The notes under the pieces were generated by a model. That model was given only the letters and a program-made list of their open reading frames with translations. It was not told the DNA's origin and ran no database searches. A stretch of 64,000 bases of DNA from Priestia abyssalis (lineage in GTDB: Bacteria; Bacillota; Bacilli; Bacillales; Bacillaceae_H), in contig NZ_KV917369.1 in the NCBI RefSeq assembly GCF_002019595.1, positions 3,860,624-3,924,623 of the forward strand. The letters are read 5' to 3'. Positions within the stretch are counted from its first letter, which is position 1. Every line of letters begins with the position of its first letter. This document shows, piece by piece, positions 15,875-26,406 of this stretch. The position numbers were made by a program, and so were the translations under genes.

Positions 15875-17203
15875 TTAATTATCTGACAGTTCAATTCGTT
15901 TAATTTCACCTACAATGAAAATATAGGACAATGCTCCCATGAACGCAATTACACTTACGAAAACAAGTGCTCCATTAAAAGAATTAGTTGCACTTACAAT
16001 GAAACCGATTACAATCGGTGTAACAATTGCCGCTAAATTGGCTGCAAAGTTAAAGACACCGCCGGCTAAACCGACTAGTTCCTTTGGAGCAATATCAGAA
16101 ACGAGGGTCCAAGTAATAGCGGACATCCCTTGTGCAAAAAATGCCACCGACATAATCGTAATGACCAAACTAGTTGAAGATGTATAATTGGCCAAGACAA
16201 TCGAACAAGCAACCAATAATCCGATAATGATAGGCGTCTTGCGTGCAACACCGACAGATACCCCGCGCTGTACCATCTTATCAGACCAGTATCCACCTAC
16301 AAGTACACCAATACCTGCTGCAATGTACGGGATAGAGCCGACAAAACCTGCTTTTAATAATGTAATCCCTTTTTCCTGAACAAGATACGTCGGAAACCAT
16401 GTTAGAAAGAAGTAAAGAGTAGAGGAGATGGCAAACTGCCCGATATAAATCCCCCAAAATTGCCGATATTTAAAAAGATGGCGTGCCTGTGACCAACTAA
16501 TTTTATGTACTTCACCTGCACTATCAGCAAGTCCGCCGCCTTCCCGAATATAATCCATTTCTTCCTTATTAATATACTTACTGTCCTTTGGATCACGATA
16601 AAGCTTAAACCAAACTAAACCGAAGACTAACCCGATGATTCCCGTCACGATAAAGATAGAGTGCCACCCAAACGATGATAAAAGCCAAAATAAAAAGGGA
16701 GTAGCCAATGCTAAACCAACATATTCACCTGCTGTATAAACTCCGGTAGCAAGCGCGCGTTCTTTCTGCGGAAACCATGCTGCCACTACACGGCTGTTGC
16801 TCGGAAAAGCAGGTGCTTCAGCAAATCCCAGTCCTAGACGCAGTCCGAACAACGTGCCAAAGTTTTTGGCAAACCCTTGAAAAAGGGTACACAGAGAAAA
16901 TAATATGAGGGAAATTCCATATACTAGTCTAGGTCCAAAGCGGTCTAAAAACCAGCCGCCAGGAATTTGCATGAACGCATAGGTCCAGCCAAAAGCTGAC
17001 AATAAAAGCCCCATCATAGCTGGATCTAAACTTAAATCACTTTGAATAGCAGACGCTGCTACTGCCATATTTGTACGATCGAGATAATTAATAGCCGTTC
17101 CTATAAATAAAAGGGAAAGAATCATAAACCGGGCACGCGATCGTTTCCTTTGTTTCGATGGATTAGGCACCTTATCCTCTTCTTTCCTTAATGGATAACC
17201 CAT
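15875..17203 (-). CDS. MFS transporter, anion:cation symporter type (sugar-acid/glucarate-like)
   Basis: About 442 residues with 12 hydrophobic segments. The ACS-family signature NYLDRTNMAVAASAIQ follows the first membrane segment, and GGWFLDRFGPR is the cytoplasmic loop motif. Later AEAPAFPSNSRVVAAWFP matches the GudP/ExuT/galactonate transporter group. Two ATG codons are possible; GGAGG lies only 1 nt from the ATG at 17209 but 7 nt from the one at 17203, so I take 17203. It is the last gene after the ThDP enzyme gene, in the cluster with LacI-type operators, and imports an acidic sugar or related carboxylate. Confidence 0.88.
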   Translation of the reverse strand: MGYPLRKEEDKVPNPSKQRKRSRARFMILSLLFIGTAINYLDRTNMAVAASAIQSDLSLDPAMMGLLLSAFGWTYAFMQIPGGWFLDRFGPRLVYGISLILFSLCTLFQGFAKNFGTLFGLRLGLGFAEAPAFPSNSRVVAAWFPQKERALATGVYTAGEYVGLALATPFLFWLLSSFGWHSIFIVTGIIGLVFGLVWFKLYRDPKDSKYINKEEMDYIREGGGLADSAGEVHKISWSQARHLFKYRQFWGIYIGQFAISSTLYFFLTWFPTYLVQEKGITLLKAGFVGSIPYIAAGIGVLVGGYWSDKMVQRGVSVGVARKTPIIIGLLVACSIVLANYTSSTSLVITIMSVAFFAQGMSAITWTLVSDIAPKELVGLAGGVFNFAANLAAIVTPIVIGFIVSATNSFNGALVFVSVIAFMGALSYIFIVGEIKRIELSDN

Positions 17204-17398
17204 TGCCATTCCTCCTTAAAATTAAATACTTTAAGAAGCTTAGGTGTTCTAAATAGAAAATTGGAATGGCTGGAAGTCCGTTTTCAAATTGTTTATATCT
17301 GCCACTCTTCATTATACACATAAGTTTCCCATCCCCTAAAATCCTGATTTTTCGATCAGTAAAAAAATATCTGTAAAATCTCTATATAACATTTCCCC

Positions 17399-19162
17399 TT
17401 AGGCTTCAACAGCTACGTGGTGAACCTTCTTACCTGGAGAATAAATATCCATGATGTTCCAGTGTCCAGCAGTTGGTACCGGGTTGTTTAACATGGCTAC
17501 ATCAATGACAACTGGCTTATTGGACTCGATGGCCCGTTGTAAAGCCAGCTTAAACTCTTCCGCCGATTCAATTTTAATTCCTTCCACGCCATAAGCTTTT
17601 GCGATCGCTGCATAATCAGGCGAATAAGGTTTTCCGTCTTTTTCAAACAACGTACCAAGAGTTGTGCCGTAATGGGCTTTTTGCAATCCTGCAATCGTAC
17701 CGAACGCATAATTGTTCATGATGATCCACACAACCGGGATATTTTCTTCAGCCGCTGTGGCAAGTAAGGCTGGATTTTGTCCAAAACCGCCGTCTCCTAC
17801 CAACGAAACGACCACTTTATCCGGCTGCGCAATTTTCGCTCCTAAGGCCGCTGGAGCGCCAAACCCCATTGTGGCGAAACCGCCCGGTGTTAAAATACTG
17901 CCTGCTTCATAAATTGGAAACTGCTGTCCTACTCCATTTTTATTCCAGCCTACATCTGTTGTAATGTACGCATCTTTCGGAAGGACTTCGCGGACTTCTT
18001 CTAAAATGCGCTGAGGCTGCATTGGGAAGGAATTGTCTGTAATAAATTTTTGATTGCTGTTTTTGAATTCTTCTCGGTAAGCAGCAATTTCTTGTCTAAG
18101 CTCCTCATTTTGTAATCCTTCTGGTACTAATTCTTTGGCCACACGGTTCAGAACGGTTAACGCTTGTTTTAAATCCGCTACTGCCCCAATTTCGACTGGA
18201 TAATTCCGGCCGATTTCACTTGGATCGATGTCAATTTGAATCAATTTCGTAGGTGGGAAATTAAAGGTATATTCTGATTCCCATGAACTGCTGTCCGCTT
18301 CGGCAAAACGAGTGCCTAATGCGAAAATATAGTCCGCTTCTTTACATTTATCATTAATAAACTTTGTTCCCCAAAATCCTGTCATTCCTAATGTAAGTGG
18401 ATGATCATCAGAAACGGCGCCTTTCCCCATCAGAGAATGAGCAACTGGAATATTTAAGTGGTCGACCAATTCCTTTAGCTCTTGTGCCGCGTCTGCCAGC
18501 ATGATTCCTCCTCCAACATAGAATACAGGGTTTTTAGCATTGATTAACGTTTGAATAATATTCTTAGCCGTCACATCATCAATGGATGGTTTTTGAAGGG
18601 TTTTTGTGTTATGTTGCAATCGTTCAAATAAAGATACGTCCACTTCTTTAGAGAAGATATCCATCGGTACTGATACTAAAACCGGACCAGGGTTTCCACT
18701 TTCAGCTAGCTGGAAAGCCTTTTCAAGAATTTCTGGAAATAAATCCGGGCGATCTACACGCCATGCACGTTTCACAAATGGACGATAAATTTCATATTGG
18801 GAAGCATCCGCATGCAAGTTGACTTCCTGATGGGGATGTTTACCGTAATAATGTGTTGGAATATCACCCGCAATAACCACCATTGGAATAGAATCTAATG
18901 CAGCATTAGCCACTCCTGTCGCCGCATTGGTTAAACCAGGACCTAAGTGACTTAACACTACAGAAGTTTGTTTTTTTGCCCTTGCATATCCATCCGCCAT
19001 ATGGGCAGCAATTTGTTCGTGTCTAACATTTACAAATTTGATGGAGCTGCTTTCTAGAGCTGTTAACACAGCAATATTTGTATGTCCGCAAAGACCAAAG
19101 ATATGTTCGATTCCTCTATCTTCTAAATATTTGACTAATTGATGGGAAATAAGATTGCTCAT
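17399..19162 (-). CDS. Thiamine diphosphate-dependent enzyme, acetolactate synthase-like
   Basis: 587 residues with the three-domain layout of the ThDP family. The N-terminal pyrimidine-binding domain has IFGLCGHTNIAVL and catalytic Glu49 in VRHEQIAAHMADGYARA. A middle domain with IQIDIDPSEIGRNYPVEIG follows. The C-terminal ThDP domain has GDGGFGQNPALLATAAEE and the metal-binding NNYAFG. It would make or split a carbon-carbon bond next to a keto group. The start codon overlaps the previous stop (TAATG), so it is coupled to the dehydrogenase gene. I do not recognise the substrate; it is not classic IlvB because no small subunit or branched-chain genes are nearby. Confidence 0.85.
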   Translation of the reverse strand: MSNLISHQLVKYLEDRGIEHIFGLCGHTNIAVLTALESSSIKFVNVRHEQIAAHMADGYARAKKQTSVVLSHLGPGLTNAATGVANAALDSIPMVVIAGDIPTHYYGKHPHQEVNLHADASQYEIYRPFVKRAWRVDRPDLFPEILEKAFQLAESGNPGPVLVSVPMDIFSKEVDVSLFERLQHNTKTLQKPSIDDVTAKNIIQTLINAKNPVFYVGGGIMLADAAQELKELVDHLNIPVAHSLMGKGAVSDDHPLTLGMTGFWGTKFINDKCKEADYIFALGTRFAEADSSSWESEYTFNFPPTKLIQIDIDPSEIGRNYPVEIGAVADLKQALTVLNRVAKELVPEGLQNEELRQEIAAYREEFKNSNQKFITDNSFPMQPQRILEEVREVLPKDAYITTDVGWNKNGVGQQFPIYEAGSILTPGGFATMGFGAPAALGAKIAQPDKVVVSLVGDGGFGQNPALLATAAEENIPVVWIIMNNYAFGTIAGLQKAHYGTTLGTLFEKDGKPYSPDYAAIAKAYGVEGIKIESAEEFKLALQRAIESNKPVVIDVAMLNNPVPTAGHWNIMDIYSPGKKVHHVAVEA

Positions 19163-20157
19163 TAGTTTTGCTCCTCCTTAAAGTTCAAAATAATTTTTCC
19201 ATATTTCCCTGAAACGGCCATTTCATAAGCACGTTCATACTCTTTAAAAGGGATGATCTCTGAAATGATGGGTTCCACATAAAAATCATCCTGTTTTAAA
19301 TACTCCAAAGTCTGCGAGAAATCCGATGGAAAGTTATAAATAATTGTTCCATATACCGTCAATTCATTCCTAACCACTCTCACGGCAGGGAAATTGGCTT
19401 CCGGTGTCAGTCCAACTAACACGATAGAGCCGCCAGGTCCCGCTATTTCCATCGCCTGTTCCACTGACTGTCTAACCCCGGCTGCTTCGATGACAACCTC
19501 AAACGTTTCATCTTGAATGTCTTCCGGATGTGCGGTTTTGATATCTCCGAAAAGCTTTGCCTTCTCCAACTTCTCACGGCTAATATCAATAGCTGTTACA
19601 TCAGCTCCTAAATAAGTGGCCAATGCAATTGCCAGCATCCCTTCCGTACCACAGCCAATAATGGCAACAGAAGTACCTTTTGTAATCTCAACCTTTTTAA
19701 AAGCATGAACGATCACCGCAAACGGTTCAATTAACACCGCTCTTTCATCCGGCATGTCATCAGGAATCGGCAATATATACTTCGATGAAATCATAAACTC
19801 CTCTGAAAATCCGCCATCTGCATTGACACCTAGCGATTGCTTATAACGGCAAATATTGGTCTTGCCTTTTACACATAAATCACATTCACCACAAAACGAA
19901 TTCGGCTGCACGACAATTTTCGTTCCAACCTCATATTTAACGTTTTTTCCTGTCTCCATAATCGTTCCTAACAATTCATGGCCAGGAAGGACGGGATAAG
20001 AGGCATGTGGAATTTTCCCTTTATAAACCCCAATATCCGATCCGCAGATTCCGCCATAAATCAATTTTACTTTCACTTCATCCTCTTTCAGAGAAGATGA
20101 AGATGGAAGCTCTTTTAATTCTATATCACCTGGTTTGTTCAAATATAATCCCAGCAT
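19162..20157 (-). CDS. Zinc-dependent medium-chain alcohol/polyol dehydrogenase
   Basis: About 331 residues. The catalytic zinc motif (GGICGSDIGVYKGK with GHELLGTI) and the structural zinc cluster CGECDLCVKGKTNIC are complete. The NAD-binding glycine loop is IIGCGTEGMLAIALA, followed by an acidic residue (TAIDISREKL), which points to NAD. This is the threonine/sorbitol dehydrogenase-like branch. A GTG at 20181 gives a longer product, but the ATG at 20157 starts at the usual family position. It sits between the aldehyde dehydrogenase and ThDP enzyme genes and would oxidise a hydroxyl of the imported substrate. Confidence 0.87.
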   Translation of the reverse strand: MLGLYLNKPGDIELKELPSSSSLKEDEVKVKLIYGGICGSDIGVYKGKIPHASYPVLPGHELLGTIMETGKNVKYEVGTKIVVQPNSFCGECDLCVKGKTNICRYKQSLGVNADGGFSEEFMISSKYILPIPDDMPDERAVLIEPFAVIVHAFKKVEITKGTSVAIIGCGTEGMLAIALATYLGADVTAIDISREKLEKAKLFGDIKTAHPEDIQDETFEVVIEAAGVRQSVEQAMEIAGPGGSIVLVGLTPEANFPAVRVVRNELTVYGTIIYNFPSDFSQTLEYLKQDDFYVEPIISEIIPFKEYERAYEMAVSGKYGKIILNFKEEQN

Positions 20158-20289
20158 CTTCTTCACCACCGGTCCATTCACCTATTCTCTAAATTCTTGA
20201 AAATAAGAGGGTGTAAGTAAGGCATTGTCAGCATCATTCGCTGCTATTCACCCTCTTTAAGCTCTTTTGTTTCCATATTTATCATTCTT

Positions 20290-21750
20290 TTATTCCGTAA
20301 CAGGAAGCTGCAATACGATCATTTTTGTTTCAGTCATATCCTCAATTGCATAGCGAGGACCTTCACGCCCAATTCCGCTGTTCTTCACGCCGCCGTATGG
20401 CCAGTGATCCAGTCTGAAATTCGAAGTTCCATTAATGACTACGCCGCCGACTTCCAGTGAGTGGGCTACTTTGTAAGCTAAATCCATTTGATTCGTAAAA
20501 AGTCCGGCTTGAAGCCCGAAGGAAGAATCGTTTGTTTCTTCAATTGCTTCTTCAATCGTTTCATACGGAATGATACTCACAATCGGTCCAAACACTTCTT
20601 GACAAACGACTTTGCTGTGCTTAGGAGGATTCAATAGAACGGTCGGTTCTACTGTTGCACCATGCTGTTTGCCGCCGCATACCACAGTCGCACCTAACTG
20701 AACGGATTCATCAATCCACTCCATCACCCGTTTCGCTGCATTTGTATCGACTAAACAGCCAACATCCGTATCCAGCAATAAAGGATCTCCGATTTGAAGC
20801 TTTAATACCGCTTCTTTTAACAAGTCTGTAAACGCCTGAACAATGGATTGATGCACATAAATTCTTTGGACAGAAATACAGCTTTGCCCTGAATTACTGA
20901 ATCCTGTTCTCGCGCATATAGCGGCAGCACGCTTTAAATCCGCGTCTTCATGGACGATCGTAGAAGCGTTTCCACCTAATTCAAGAAGCACTTTTTTCAT
21001 TTTTGCTAATCCGCATATATTCCTGGCTGCCACTACCCCGCCGGTAAAGGAAATCACATTAATTCGATCATCTTTTACAATTTGCTGTCCGACTTCCACC
21101 CCGCCAAGCACCATATTGACAGTGTTTTTAGGAAGGCCAGCCTCTAGTAATAGCTTTAGCAGTTCAGTCGCGATCAACGCTGTTTGAGGTGCCGGCTTTA
21201 AGATTACGCTATTACCAGCTGCAAATGCCGGACCCACTTTATGACACACAAGGTTGAGCGGAGCGTTAAACGGTGTAACGGCTGCCACCACACCAACCGG
21301 TACACGGAAAGTGGCCGCAATGGCCTTTGTTCCTCTTTCAGAGGCATCACCAGGCAATGTTTCTCCCATTAGTCGTTTCGCCTCTTCACCTGACAGCTCT
21401 AAGGTTTCGATGGAACGCGAAACTTCATCCAGCGTATTCTTTAACGGCTTTCCTAGTTCAAGAGAAATCAACTTAGCGAATCTTTCTTTCTCTTGTTCTA
21501 GTAATATAGCTGCTCGTTTTAAAATTTTCGCTCTTTGATGAGCAGGTATTCGAGCGATGTCCTTTTTAGCCGCATAGGCTGATGCCAAAGCCTTCTCAAC
21601 ATCTTCTTGTGTTGCTAAGACTTGCTCGCCAATTACTTCTCCTGAGTAAGGACTTTTAATCAAAACAATTTCACGTTCAGAAGAAATCCATTCCCCATTA
21701 ATATAAGGCTGTGCTTTTTTTACACTCGTTTTTATCACCTTTATCACCAA
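20290..21750 (-). CDS. NAD(P)-dependent aldehyde dehydrogenase
   Basis: About 486 residues, close to the family norm. Catalytic Cys291 lies in FSNSGQSCISVQR and the general-base Glu257 in LLELGGNAS; the coenzyme site shows TPFNAPLNL and LKPAPQTAL. The FTGG loop continues VVAARNI, slightly unlike the usual VEVGKRI. It resembles the lactaldehyde/succinate-semialdehyde group. The start is uncertain because TTG (21750) and two nearby GTG codons are possible. It is first in the operon, downstream of two LacI-type operators and a cre box, and probably converts an aldehyde intermediate of the pathway to an acid. Confidence 0.87.
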   Translation of the reverse strand: MVIKVIKTSVKKAQPYINGEWISSEREIVLIKSPYSGEVIGEQVLATQEDVEKALASAYAAKKDIARIPAHQRAKILKRAAILLEQEKERFAKLISLELGKPLKNTLDEVSRSIETLELSGEEAKRLMGETLPGDASERGTKAIAATFRVPVGVVAAVTPFNAPLNLVCHKVGPAFAAGNSVILKPAPQTALIATELLKLLLEAGLPKNTVNMVLGGVEVGQQIVKDDRINVISFTGGVVAARNICGLAKMKKVLLELGGNASTIVHEDADLKRAAAICARTGFSNSGQSCISVQRIYVHQSIVQAFTDLLKEAVLKLQIGDPLLLDTDVGCLVDTNAAKRVMEWIDESVQLGATVVCGGKQHGATVEPTVLLNPPKHSKVVCQEVFGPIVSIIPYETIEEAIEETNDSSFGLQAGLFTNQMDLAYKVAHSLEVGGVVINGTSNFRLDHWPYGGVKNSGIGREGPRYAIEDMTETKMIVLQLPVTE

Positions 21751-22087
21751 CTCTTCTCAATACTATTAGTAACCATTTAGTATTTACATGTGGGCGTATT
21801 CCATGAGGTTATCTCTTTAGAATACATTTTTAGAGCAATTTATTAATTGTGATCTCTTTTATGTAGCCATGACATCACTATAAGATGGAGCTTAAACAGC
21901 TCAACTTCTCGATGATCTGATTGATCGTCTCTAATACGAATAAATAATCACATATATAGCTGGAATGATATTTTTCTATTCGCATGATATCTAGAAGTCC
22001 TAAAAACACAACTTTTATTTTCCTTTCCAACATTTAAGCCGCCTGTTTAAGAAATAGAAAATTCTTTACCATTTTAAGTATTATCTG

Positions 22088-22101
22088 TTAGATCGATCTA
22101 A
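22088..22101. promoter_or_regulatory. LacI-type operator TTAGATCGATCTAA
   Basis: A perfect palindrome identical to the one before dctP. It is about 340 nt upstream of the aldehyde dehydrogenase start. Confidence 0.7.
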
Positions 22102-22234
22102 TTAAGTATTAAACTAATAATCTACCTCTTAGTTTAACTATGGCGTAGATATAGTAGGAAAATACGTATAGATGAGAGTAAAATCAGCATTAGCCTCTGA
22201 TACCTGATTTGAACGATCATATTGAAAAATACAA

Positions 22235-22256
22235 TTTATTAGATCGATCTAATAAA
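22235..22256. promoter_or_regulatory. Extended LacI-type operator
   Basis: TTAGATCGATCTAA at its centre, extended on both sides to a perfect 22-nt palindrome. It is the best of the four sites and probably the main operator. From 21751 to 22652 no gene is supported; the stretch carries only these sites and a cre box. Confidence 0.72.
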
Positions 22257-22510
22257 ATTTAAAAAATTATTTACCCTTCTTTACAGCTAGTAAGGGTAAT
22301 AACAATTACATGACATACTACGAATCAAAAATCTCGCCTCTTTTCATCTCGTCATTATTGACTTGACAGCGACATTTTGTCATGGTCTAATACCATATCT
22401 TTGTGAATCGCCTACCAGAAGGTAACCATCCCTTTATTTTCTCACCTCTATTCTTTAACAAAATAATGATTTGAATTTACTTCCAAATATCAGAACTAAG
22501 GACTACCTAT

Positions 22511-22524
22511 TGAAAACGTTGTCA
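22511..22524. promoter_or_regulatory. cre box (CcpA site)
   Basis: TGAAAACGTTGTCA matches the cre consensus TGWAANCGNTNNCA at every position. Placed between lacI and the catabolic operon, it indicates glucose-type repression. Confidence 0.65.
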
Positions 22525-22652
22525 TTATCTTATAACAAATTTTTTAGATTAGCAATACCCCTTATTGAAATATTCTCAATATTTTAATAAAATCTTAACT
22601 CTATAGACGTTGTTAACATAACTTGATATTATTCATCTAAATATACTCACTT

Positions 22653-22815
22653 CATCATTCAAAAGTTAAAACAGATTACCTTGATGTTGAAAAAGCAGCT
22701 GATTATATTATTGAATCGCTAAAAGTAGCCTGGGATATTTACGAACCTCATTGAAATTAAAGATATTTTAGAAGATGACAATAGGCATACCAAAATAGCC
22801 AAGAATTTTTTATAA
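22653..22815 (+). pseudogene. Frameshifted remnant of a small conserved protein (YozD-like)
   Basis: One frame reads SKVKTDYLDVEKAADYIIES, then LKVAWDIYEP; after one extra base the next frame continues IEIKDILEDDNRHTKIAKNF and stops. Joined, they resemble the short acidic proteins with a DVEKAADYIIE-type helix found in Bacillus, YozD being the nearest I can name. There is no start codon. It is a decayed gene; the family assignment is tentative. Confidence 0.35.
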
Positions 22816-22832
22816 AAGCCTTGGCTATTTTG
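22793..22832. terminator. Terminator after lacI
   Basis: AAAATAGCCAAG and CTTGGCTATTTT pair around an AT-rich loop. On the - strand it follows the lacI stop. Confidence 0.75.
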
Positions 22833-22896
22833 TCGTCCTAAAGCATTAAAGCTAAACAGATCTTTCTTTAAAAACTTTTTCCTCTTCCTGCCATAT

Positions 22897-23910
22897 TTAT
22901 GTAGATTCTCTAACAACAAGTTCAGGTTGCAGAATGATACGCTGCTGTTCTCGTCCAAAGTTCTCCATACGCTGGTGCAAAAGATCCGCTGCATGGTTGC
23001 CAATAACTCGTGCAAATGATGAGACAGTAGTTAATGGAGGGTTAGAGAGTGCTGCCTCGAGAACATTGTCAAACCCAACTATAGCCATGGTTTGCTTTGG
23101 AGTTAATCCAGCACCTTTTAATCCCTGCATAACACCAAATGCGACTAAATCGTTAAAACAAAATGCAGCAGTAGGTGGCTCGGAAAGATGAAGAACCTTC
23201 TTTACCGCAGCTGATCCTCCCTCTCTTGTGACTGTGCTTTCCACTATCAAGGACTCATCTACTTCTAATCCAGATTCTTGCAGAGCCGTGCAATACCCTT
23301 CCTTCCGCTCTTTCCAAGCAGAAGATTCAGAGGACCCGCCTAGAAAGGCAATCCTTTGATGCCCCTTTTGGATTAAATGATTGACAGCCATTTGCGTGCC
23401 AACTTTATAGTCAATACCAACATAATCACAGTTTACGCCCGGTAGTTCTCTAACCGCAAGAACTGTTGGAATATCCATTTGCTTGATTCGATCAATCGTT
23501 TCCTTTGAACTCTCCGAGACAGGGCAAAGAATGACTCCGCCAACTCTATGTTCCAGCATTGTTGAAAGAAGTCGATCTTGCTTCGTATCAGAATCAAAGG
23601 TAGTTCCTAAAACCACTGTATATCCTTCTTTTTCTAACGCATGATGAACACCGATCAATAATTCTGAATAAAAAGGATTTGCTATATCTGTAATAATTAA
23701 TCCTACAGTGGACGAACGCTGTGACCGTAGATTAGCAGCGACACGATCATATACATACCCTAATTCTCGCATAGAAGCTAAAACCTTTTGCCGTGTTTCT
23801 TCTGAAATTTTCGGACTGTTGCGAACAATTAGCGAGGCGGTCGCACGGGATACACCTGCATGCTCGGCTACTTGTTGTAAGGTAACGCGAGGACGTTTTT
23901 TTTGCTTCAT
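22897..23910 (-). CDS. LacI family transcriptional repressor
   Basis: 337 residues. The N-terminal HTH and hinge (VTLQQVAEHAGVSRATASLI through LGYVYDRVAANLRSQRS) are standard LacI. The effector domain follows with STVGLIITDIANPFYSELL, VGGVILCPVSESS and the C-terminal NDLVAFGVMQGL and AIVGFDNV motifs. The palindrome TTAGATCGATCTAA, found four times before the neighbouring catabolic and TRAP operons, is the obvious operator. It is transcribed in the same direction as the operon but about 1.1 kb upstream, with its own terminator. The effector is probably the pathway substrate. Confidence 0.9.
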   Translation of the reverse strand: MKQKKRPRVTLQQVAEHAGVSRATASLIVRNSPKISEETRQKVLASMRELGYVYDRVAANLRSQRSSTVGLIITDIANPFYSELLIGVHHALEKEGYTVVLGTTFDSDTKQDRLLSTMLEHRVGGVILCPVSESSKETIDRIKQMDIPTVLAVRELPGVNCDYVGIDYKVGTQMAVNHLIQKGHQRIAFLGGSSESSAWKERKEGYCTALQESGLEVDESLIVESTVTREGGSAAVKKVLHLSEPPTAAFCFNDLVAFGVMQGLKGAGLTPKQTMAIVGFDNVLEAALSNPPLTTVSSFARVIGNHAADLLHQRMENFGREQQRIILQPELVVREST

Positions 23911-24254
23911 ATTTGAATCACCCGCTTCGCAAATTTAAGTTTCATTAAATAAACGTCATTGCCAGGAACCGTAATCCCTAACGAATAAAACGATAGTCCG
24001 TACCAACAATAGATATATTATAGGTAGCAGTAATAAATATTGTCAATTAGAAAGGAGTTTAACCTTTCTCTGGCTCTCCCCGTCGTTCCTACAGTTAGAA
24101 GTCTTTTCGCTTCATTTCTAAGATTCTGTCCTGCAGTGCAAGCTTTAAAGCAAATTCCAAACAGCTTCTTATACAAGCTGGAACCACCTCAAAAGTGCAC
24201 CTAAACCTTACTTTCGCTAGACTTAATTCAGTATAGGTAATTGGACAAAAGGGA
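23911..24254. other. Intergenic stretch, nothing recognised
   Basis: About 340 nt between the lacI start and the chemoreceptor terminator. It contains short stops in all frames and no convincing gene, hairpin terminator or operator palindrome. Confidence 0.4.
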
Positions 24255-24290
24255 AAACCCCGAGGAAAATAAATTTTTATCCCGGGGTGC
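24255..24290 (-). terminator. Terminator of the chemoreceptor gene
   Basis: ACCCCGGG and CCTCGGGGTT pair across an AT-rich loop and are followed by TTCCCTTTT on the - strand. Confidence 0.7.
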
Positions 24291-24313
24291 GAGTGTTAAA
24301 TCATGTATGTTTC

Positions 24314-26278
24314 TTAAAGTTTAAAGCGCTTCACCATATCTTGCAGTTCTTCTGCTATATAAGAAAGAGATTCAGCCGAAGCTTGTACTTCTTCCATGGA
24401 CGACAATTGTTCTTGTGTCGCAGCGGATACATTTTGAATGCTTGATGCCGCTTCACTAGTCACCGCTGTGATTCCTTCAAACGCTTCCATTACATGACTC
24501 ACACTAACAGCCAAGTTGCCGGTCGTGAGCGATGTGGCGTGCACATCTTGCTCAACCTTTTCCATGTATGATTGAATGTCTTCAAAAGAGCTTCCCGCCA
24601 TATTGACGACGTCGATCCCTTTTTGTACCTCGCCGATTCCTTTGTCCATCGACCCTACGATGTTCGTCATATCCTGATTGATGGCCACGATGAGAGATTT
24701 GATTTCATTGGCAGACTGCTGGGATTGCTCGGCCAATTTGCGCACCTCATCCGCTACAACGGCAAAGCCTTTTCCATGTTCACCGGCCCTTGCTGCTTCA
24801 ATCGCTGCATTTAGTGCAAGCAAATTCGTCTGGCCTGCAATATTATCGATGACAGTCGTAATTTGTTCAATTTGTTTAGAGCGCTCGTTTAAATGCTGGA
24901 TGACCGTTGATAAATCTTTTATCGTATCATCGATCGTATTCATTTGGGTCACAGCCGCATCAATGGCCTTGTTTCCTGCATTCACACTCTCATTTGCTTG
25001 CTGGGTCACAACGGATGTCTCAGTCGATTTGATTGCAATCTCCTCGATTCCTTCTTTCATCTTCTCAATAGCTTCCTCGCTTTTTTCTACTTTAGCCGTT
25101 TGCACATCTGTCCCGCTCGCCAGCTCTTGCATCATTCTCGCAATTTGCTCTGTAGCCGCTGTCGATTGCTCGGTCGTTGCCGATAATTCTTCAGAGGAAG
25201 CCGCCAATAAATCAGATCGTTCATGAATAGAATGAATCAATGTCTTTAATGAATCAGTCATCGTTCGAAAAGCAGCGGATAACAACCCAATTTCTTTGAT
25301 TTCCTCCTGATGAATATCCACATTCAAGTTCCCCTCTGCGATGCTCACAGCATTTTCCGTTAACCGGCGAATCGGGCGGACAATTCTTCGGATGATAAAA
25401 TACGTCAAAGCTGAACCGATGACCAGGGCAATGATGATCACCATGAGAGTACGGTTTAAAATAGGCTGTGCATCCTTTGAAATTTCAGACTTGTATATCG
25501 TACCGGCAATTTTCCATCCTGTTGCTTTATTTGTAATATATGTAAGCTGTTTCATATCATTTCCAAGCTTATAATCCAACGTGCCTTGAGGCGATTGCTG
25601 AATTTTGCCCGCCCATGATTCTTTTGCCACGGCCCCCAATTCTTCTTTCGGATGGATAATATATTCATTATTTGGGTTGACGATAAACGGATAGCCCTCC
25701 CGGCCGATTTTCACACTGAGAATCGATGTATTCAGCGTATCCAAGTCAATGTCAAGGCCGACTACACCCGAATTATCTTTTAATTTTTTTGAAATGGTTA
25801 CAACCATTTTTCCTGTACCCGTGTCTTTATACGGCTTTGAAATGACTGCATTCGGACTGTTCCAAGCCTCTTTATACCAATCACGTTCACGGGGATCGAA
25901 TCCTTCCGGTAATTCAAAATGCGGATATACAAACATTTTTCCATCGCTTGTTCCCGTAAAAACGTTCATTACTTCTTCGTTTAATACTTCATATTGTTCA
26001 AATAAGGTATAAATATCAGCAAACTCATTAAGGTCAGCTACATCATGCTCTTGAATTTTGGATGCAAAATAACCGACATCCCTCATTTTAGGCTGAATCG
26101 TACGACTGATCAGGCCGTCAATCAATTGAATATTTTCTTTAGAGCTGGACAAAACTTTGCGTTCAAGTTCTGTTTTAGCGCTGTCATATCCTATGTACCC
26201 TATTAAAAGACTTGGTATGATTAATAGACAAGCAGATAAGAGAATCAGTCTCTTTTTAATGGACATCGTTTTGAACAT
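24314..26278 (-). CDS. Methyl-accepting chemotaxis protein with Cache sensor
   Basis: 654 residues. A membrane segment (about 10-31) is followed by an extracellular double-Cache sensor of about 240 residues ([20 protein letters not shown] and [19 protein letters not shown] are Cache hallmarks). A second membrane segment then leads to a HAMP domain ([20 protein letters not shown]). The cytoplasmic signalling domain has the universal tip [20 protein letters not shown] and [20 protein letters not shown], where CheA/CheW bind, and no C-terminal pentapeptide. It senses a small extracellular molecule, often an amino or carboxylic acid. A sigma-D-type promoter lies upstream and its own terminator follows. 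Confidence 0.95.
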   Translation of the reverse strand: MFKTMSIKKRLILLSACLLIIPSLLIGYIGYDSAKTELERKVLSSSKENIQLIDGLISRTIQPKMRDVGYFASKIQEHDVADLNEFADIYTLFEQYEVLNEEVMNVFTGTSDGKMFVYPHFELPEGFDPRERDWYKEAWNSPNAVISKPYKDTGTGKMVVTISKKLKDNSGVVGLDIDLDTLNTSILSVKIGREGYPFIVNPNNEYIIHPKEELGAVAKESWAGKIQQSPQGTLDYKLGNDMKQLTYITNKATGWKIAGTIYKSEISKDAQPILNRTLMVIIIALVIGSALTYFIIRRIVRPIRRLTENAVSIAEGNLNVDIHQEEIKEIGLLSAAFRTMTDSLKTLIHSIHERSDLLAASSEELSATTEQSTAATEQIARMMQELASGTDVQTAKVEKSEEAIEKMKEGIEEIAIKSTETSVVTQQANESVNAGNKAIDAAVTQMNTIDDTIKDLSTVIQHLNERSKQIEQITTVIDNIAGQTNLLALNAAIEAARAGEHGKGFAVVADEVRKLAEQSQQSANEIKSLIVAINQDMTNIVGSMDKGIGEVQKGIDVVNMAGSSFEDIQSYMEKVEQDVHATSLTTGNLAVSVSHVMEAFEGITAVTSEAASSIQNVSAATQEQLSSMEEVQASAESLSYIAEELQDMVKRFKL

Positions 26279-26406
26279 ATACCTTTCCCCTTTTATTGCA
26301 TATTTTCTGGATGAACAAGAAATATCATAATGTAAAAATTCGGAAAATTCAATTAACTTATCTATTGAATTTTCTGCACCTTATTATTTGACATCCTCTA
26401 AATCTA

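Noticed and set aside
17399..19162. Sulfoacetaldehyde acetyltransferase (Xsc) for sulfonate breakdown, suggested by nearby ssu genes
   Set aside because: The N-terminus and active-site context do not match Xsc as I know it, and no phosphotransacetylase or sulfite exporter is adjacent; kept as a generic ThDP enzyme.
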